NCBI RefSeq assembly: GCF_900109055.1
Contig: NZ_FOIV01000004.1
Span: 310,001 to 374,000 of the forward strand
DNA length: 64,000 bases
Direction of reading: 5' to 3'
Source of the DNA: Prevotella sp. khp7
Lineage (GTDB): Bacteria > Bacteroidota > Bacteroidia > Bacteroidales > Bacteroidaceae
Of the stretch, positions 61,007-64,000 are shown piece after piece. The stretch's first letter is position 1. Every line of letters starts with the position of its first letter. The translations under genes and the position numbers were made by a program. Below the pieces are notes generated by a model. The model saw only the letters and a program-made list of their open reading frames with translations, did not search any database and had not been told where the DNA came from.

Positions 61007-61048
61007 CAACCGCAAACGAGGAAATTTTAAACAAAGACTATAAAAGAT

Positions 61049-61948
61049 ATGAAGAAGATCAGAGTAGCCGTCGTAGGTTACGGCAACATTGGTAAGTATG
61101 CACTCGAGGCACTGGAGACAGCCCCCGACATGGAAGTAGCAGGTATCGTACGCCGCAATGGCGCTGAGAACAAGCCTGCAGAACTCGCACAGTACGAAGT
61201 AGTGAAAGACATCCGCGACCTTAAGGATGTAGACGTAGCCATTCTGGCCACCCCAACCCGTAGCTGTGAGGAGTATGCCAACCAGATTCTGCCCCTCGGC
61301 ATCAACACTGTCGATTCTTTCGACATCCACACCAATATCCGTGGCTACCGTGAGCGTCTGATGAAGCTCAATCAGGAAACTAATACCGTCAGCGTGATTG
61401 CTGCAGGTTGGGATCCAGGTTCCGACTCTATCGTACGCACCCTGATGCAGAGCCTCGCTCCCAAAGGACTGAGCTACACCAACTTCGGCCCTGGTATGTC
61501 AATGGGTCACAGCGTATGCGTACGTTCTAAGAAGGGTGTCAAGAATGCGCTCTCCATGACCATTCCCCTCGGTGAGGGCATCCACCGCCGTATGGTATAC
61601 GTAGAGCTCGAAGAGGGTGCCAAACTCGAAGATGTGACTAAGGATATCAAAGCCGATCCTTATTTCGCCAGCGACGAAACCCACGTATTCCAGGTAGAAA
61701 GCGTCGACGACGTGCGCGATATGGGTCATGGCGTAAACCTTGTTCGCAAGGGTGTGAGTGGTAAGACCCAGAACCAGCGCCTCGAGTTCAACATGTCAAT
61801 CAACAACCCCGCCCTGACAGGTCAGGTTCTTGTCAACGTGGCCCGTGCATCAATGCGCCTACAGCCTGGATGCTACACCATGGTTGAGATTCCTGTCATC
61901 GACATGCTTCCTGGCGACCGCGCCGATTTGATTGAACATTTAGTATGA
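61049..61948 (+). CDS. ddh: meso-diaminopimelate D-dehydrogenase
   Basis: A 299-aa NADPH-dependent enzyme giving meso-diaminopimelate in one step for lysine and peptidoglycan. It has the Rossmann loop VAVVGYGNIGKYALEALE, ATPTRSCEEYANQILP, DSFDIHTNIRGYRE, AAGWDPGSDSIVRTLMQ and FGPGMSMGHSVCVRSKKGV typical of type-I Ddh. Length is normal. The stop codon overlaps the purN ATG (ATGA), so the two are coupled despite unrelated pathways. Confidence 0.97.
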   Translation: MKKIRVAVVGYGNIGKYALEALETAPDMEVAGIVRRNGAENKPAELAQYEVVKDIRDLKDVDVAILATPTRSCEEYANQILPLGINTVDSFDIHTNIRGYRERLMKLNQETNTVSVIAAGWDPGSDSIVRTLMQSLAPKGLSYTNFGPGMSMGHSVCVRSKKGVKNALSMTIPLGEGIHRRMVYVELEEGAKLEDVTKDIKADPYFASDETHVFQVESVDDVRDMGHGVNLVRKGVSGKTQNQRLEFNMSINNPALTGQVLVNVARASMRLQPGCYTMVEIPVIDMLPGDRADLIEHLV

Positions 61949-62517
61949 ATATAGCGATTTTTGTTTCAGGCGGCGGTACTAACTGCGAAAACCTGATAAA
62001 ATACTTTTCTGACTCCGAGAGCGTACATTGCGCTCTCGTTGTCAGTAATAAGCCTGATGCCTACGCACTGGTCCGTGCCGAGCGTTTAGGCGTGCCCACG
62101 GCAGTAGCGCCGAAGGCCGACCTCCACAATCCCGATGTCATGCTCCCTCTGCTTCAGAAGTACGACATCGGTTTCATTGTCTTAGCAGGTTGGTTGCCAC
62201 TGATACCCGATTTTCTGATTGAGGCCTATCCCCATAAGATCATCAACATCCACCCTGCCCTATTGCCCAAATATGGCGGCAAAGGCATGTGGGGGCACCA
62301 TGTACACGAGGCTGTGAAGGCTGCTGGCGAGACGGAGACAGGCATGACCGTCCATTGGGTTACTCCCGTCTGCGATGCGGGTGAGATCATTGCCCAGTTC
62401 AAAGTAGCCCTCTCCCCCGATGACACTGTTGATGACATCGCCGAGAAAGAGCACCAACTCGAAATGAAACACTTCCCCAAAGTGGTAGAAGACATATTAA
62501 AAAACGCTGCAGATTAG
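61945..62517 (+). CDS. purN: Phosphoribosylglycinamide formyltransferase
   Basis: A 190-aa purine-pathway enzyme using 10-formyl-tetrahydrofolate. Catalytic Asn101 and His103 (NIHPALLPKYGGKGM) and Asp144 (VCDAGEII) are present, with the phosphate-binding loop VSGGGTNCENL. It is coupled to ddh through a 4-bp overlap. The last five codons and the stop lie in a bidirectional terminator whose other side ends lpdA. Confidence 0.96.
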   Translation: MNIAIFVSGGGTNCENLIKYFSDSESVHCALVVSNKPDAYALVRAERLGVPTAVAPKADLHNPDVMLPLLQKYDIGFIVLAGWLPLIPDFLIEAYPHKIINIHPALLPKYGGKGMWGHHVHEAVKAAGETETGMTVHWVTPVCDAGEIIAQFKVALSPDDTVDDIAEKEHQLEMKHFPKVVEDILKNAAD

Positions 62518-62537
62518 TTTTCTGCAGCGTTTTTTAA
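62497..62537. terminator. Bidirectional terminator holding overlapping stop codons of purN and lpdA
   Basis: A perfect 17-bp stem (62497-62513 with 62521-62537) and a 7-nt loop TTAGTTT. The core is ACGCTGCAGA flanked by A6/T6 tracts on the two sides. The loop contains purN TAG (62515-62517) and the lpdA TAA (complement of 62514-62516). Confidence 0.92.
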
Positions 62538-63737
62538 TATTTCAGACAATGTCGGGTGAATGTGGACCATGTCAGCCAGTTCTGTGACAGTTGTGTGCTT
62601 GCACATCAGGACCGAGACCTCCTGGATAATATCAGCAGCATGAGCGCCATAGGCATGACAGCCGAGTATCAGACCATCATCGGCCACAAAAAGTTTCAGC
62701 AATCCCTCGGTCTCCCCCATGGCAAGGGCCTTGCCGTTGGCACGCCAGAAAGATTTCCGACAGGTATAAGCGACACCTTGTTCCTTAAGCTGATCTTCCG
62801 TAGATCCTACGCAAGCTGCCTCTGGTTCTGTAAAAATTGCAGCAGGCATGATATCAAAACGGATACCATCTTCCTTACCTAGAATCTGGTTGACGGCGTG
62901 GACGGCCTGCATCTCGGCAGCATGGGCCAACATCTGACGGCCGTTCACATCTCCAATGGCATAAATGCCATTCACGGTAGTTTTGAAGTTATCATCTACA
63001 GCTACACCTTTACGCTCATCAAACTCAATGCCAGCCTTGGAAAAATCAGCCTGCACACGGGGTTTACGACCTGTAGCCATCAGAATAACGTCGGCATCGA
63101 TATCGGCAAGGTTCTGTACGGCGGTCTTCATATTGAAGGTGATGCCACGTTTCTCAAGCGTCTTACGGAGACGCTTGGCAATATCGCTATCGAGGGCTGG
63201 CAGACACTCTTTCAGGTATTCAATCACCGTTACCTCGGAGCCGAAGCGATTAAAGACGCTGGCGAACTCCATACCAATGACACCTGCACCGATAATCACA
63301 AGACGCTTTGGTTGGGTGTTAAGGTTAAGCAAGCCAGTGGAATCGACCACACGCGAATCGGTCTTAACGCCCTCAATAAGAAGCCATTTGGTTTCGGAAC
63401 CTGTTGCAATAATGATGTTAGGGGCAGTGAAGTCGTTTACCGTATGGGCATCAATGAAAACGCCCTTCTCGCGCACCAGTGTGATATTAGGATGCGACAG
63501 GATTCCCTCGACGCCCTGACGGAGCTGGGACACCACCTGAGTCATGCGCTCACGGGCCTCGGCAAACGTTTTAGAATGGACGTAGGTCTTCGTGGGGATG
63601 CAACCTACATTGAGGCAAGTACCTCCCACCTCATCGCCTTCGAAAATCGTAACCTTCAGTCCCTGCTTAGCAGCATATTCTGCGGCGCGGTAACCGCCAG
63701 GGCCCGCGCCGATGATAATCAAATCAGTTTTGTTCAT
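62514..63737 (-). CDS. lpdA: Dihydrolipoyl dehydrogenase (glycine-cleavage L protein candidate)
   Basis: A 407-aa FAD/NAD disulfide reductase, shorter than the usual 450-475. FAD motif [16 protein letters not shown], redox-active Cys41 and Cys46 ([13 protein letters not shown]), NAD site [19 protein letters not shown] site [14 protein letters not shown] and the catalytic His-Glu end HIHPTLSE are all intact. The missing residues are in the first FAD domain, between the Cys motif and ATGSE. The gene overlaps the glycine dehydrogenase stop by 14 bp, tying it to the glycine cleavage system, although it could also serve 2-oxoacid dehydrogenases. Confidence 0.94.
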   Translation of the reverse strand: MNKTDLIIIGAGPGGYRAAEYAAKQGLKVTIFEGDEVGGTCLNVGCIPTKTYVHSKTFAEARERMTQVVSQLRQGVEGILSHPNITLVREKGVFIDAHTVNDFTAPNIIIATGSETKWLLIEGVKTDSRVVDSTGLLNLNTQPKRLVIIGAGVIGMEFASVFNRFGSEVTVIEYLKECLPALDSDIAKRLRKTLEKRGITFNMKTAVQNLADIDADVILMATGRKPRVQADFSKAGIEFDERKGVAVDDNFKTTVNGIYAIGDVNGRQMLAHAAEMQAVHAVNQILGKEDGIRFDIMPAAIFTEPEAACVGSTEDQLKEQGVAYTCRKSFWRANGKALAMGETEGLLKLFVADDGLILGCHAYGAHAADIIQEVSVLMCKHTTVTELADMVHIHPTLSEILKNAAEN

Positions 63738-64000
63738 TCCTCAACTGTTTATACGTTGTTACGGGATGCTTGGCAGCAAGGACATCGTCGACACGGCCGA
63801 TAGGCGTCGTGTGGGCTGCCGACTTCACCAACTCTGGATCGGCTTTAGCTTCCTCTGCTATCTGACGCATCACGGTGATAAAACCATCGAGTGTCTCCTT
63901 CGACTCATTCTCTGTAGGTTCAATCATGAGACTCTCGTGAAAGAGCAGCGGGAAATAGATGGTGGGGGCATGATAGCCGTAGTCGAGCAAACGCTTGGCG
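63724..64000 (-). CDS. gcvP: Glycine dehydrogenase (decarboxylating), C-terminal part, cut by window edge
   Basis: The last 92 residues are visible ([32 protein letters not shown], and a tail [21 protein letters not shown]). This matches the C-terminus of GcvP/GcvPB, the P protein that decarboxylates glycine, including the conserved MIEPTE(S/N)E motif. Whether the full protein is single-chain or the PB subunit cannot be told from this piece. The gene overlaps lpdA by 14 bp. Confidence 0.9.
   Translation of the reverse strand, partial: AKRLLDYGYHAPTIYFPLLFHESLMIEPTENESKETLDGFITVMRQIAEEAKADPELVKSAAHTTPIGRVDDVLAAKHPVTTYKQLRNEQN

Noticed and set aside
62898..63803. Open frame of 301 aa on the plus strand
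   Set aside because: Antisense to lpdA, whose FAD, NAD and redox motifs are clear; the composition is His- and Leu-rich shadow sequence.
1..64000. tRNA, rRNA, insertion sequence or prophage
   Set aside because: I scanned gaps for tRNA-like arms and gene products for transposases, integrases and phage proteins and saw none.

Overview
The window reads as chromosome of a Bacteroidales bacterium, most likely Prevotellaceae (Prevotella/Segatella/Xylanibacter type). The signs are many TAnnTTTG -7 boxes, several with a TTTG -33 box 19-20 bp upstream; no Shine-Dalgarno-dependent starts; a SusC/SusD pair with an ECF sigma/FecR switch; the type IX secretion translocon SprA/Sov; Bacteroidetes-restricted families such as DUF3822; and meso-diaminopimelate dehydrogenase. 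I see no tRNA, rRNA, CRISPR array, transposase or phage gene.

Layout. 1-3.3 kb: a minus-strand operon resembling the ytr operon of Firmicutes (ABC ATPase, two ABC-2-like membrane proteins, GntR/YtrA regulator, then a cut-off MacB/LolD-type ATPase), with a YtrA-like operator on its promoter. 3.3-8.8 kb: housekeeping genes (NAD kinase, DJ-1/PfpI protein, IspD, RecG, M23/LysM peptidase). 8.9-21.3 kb: a polysaccharide-utilisation-like locus: long hairpin, ECF sigma, FecR anti-sigma, SusC with an STN signalling domain, SusD, a GH18 lipoprotein, two tandem multiple-inositol-polyphosphate-phosphatase-like histidine phosphatases and a second GH18. The pairing of GH18 with two phosphatases is unusual. 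A 44-codon small gene with its own promoter and terminator follows.

21.6-26.8 kb: DUF4332, RmuC, 4'-phosphopantetheinyl transferase, HerA-like ATPase, TlpA-like thioredoxin and an HU-like protein. 27.0-30.4 kb: a membrane-anchored AraC regulator flanked by two paralogous lipoproteins. Both lipoprotein genes carry GGTGTACAAT-type direct repeats at matching distances (about 40 and 62 bp) from their -7 boxes and share a near-identical terminator. This looks like a duplicated self-contained regulon. 30.4-44 kb: RecD-like helicase, a 31-aa membrane peptide, DUF3822, RsmD, cardiolipin synthase, DnaG, a tandem SGNH esterase, a lipoprotein, DUF486, the EtfB-EtfA-acyl-CoA dehydrogenase operon and a C_GCAxxG_C_C protein. 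44-51 kb: a minus-strand run of carboxypeptidase-regulatory-domain protein, PBP4, SerB, MutY, OprO/P-like porin and class A acid phosphatase. 51-64 kb: NadB, SprA, RuvA, Ddh-PurN, LpdA and the C-terminus of glycine dehydrogenase.

Non-coding structure is the richest part. A four-unit 22-bp palindromic array occurs at two places 26 kb apart. A pair of about 90-bp elements with GGCACGGATTA terminal inverted repeats lies between co-directional genes. An about 74-bp hairpin lies upstream of the sigma gene. A bidirectional terminator holds the overlapping stop codons of purN and lpdA in its loop.
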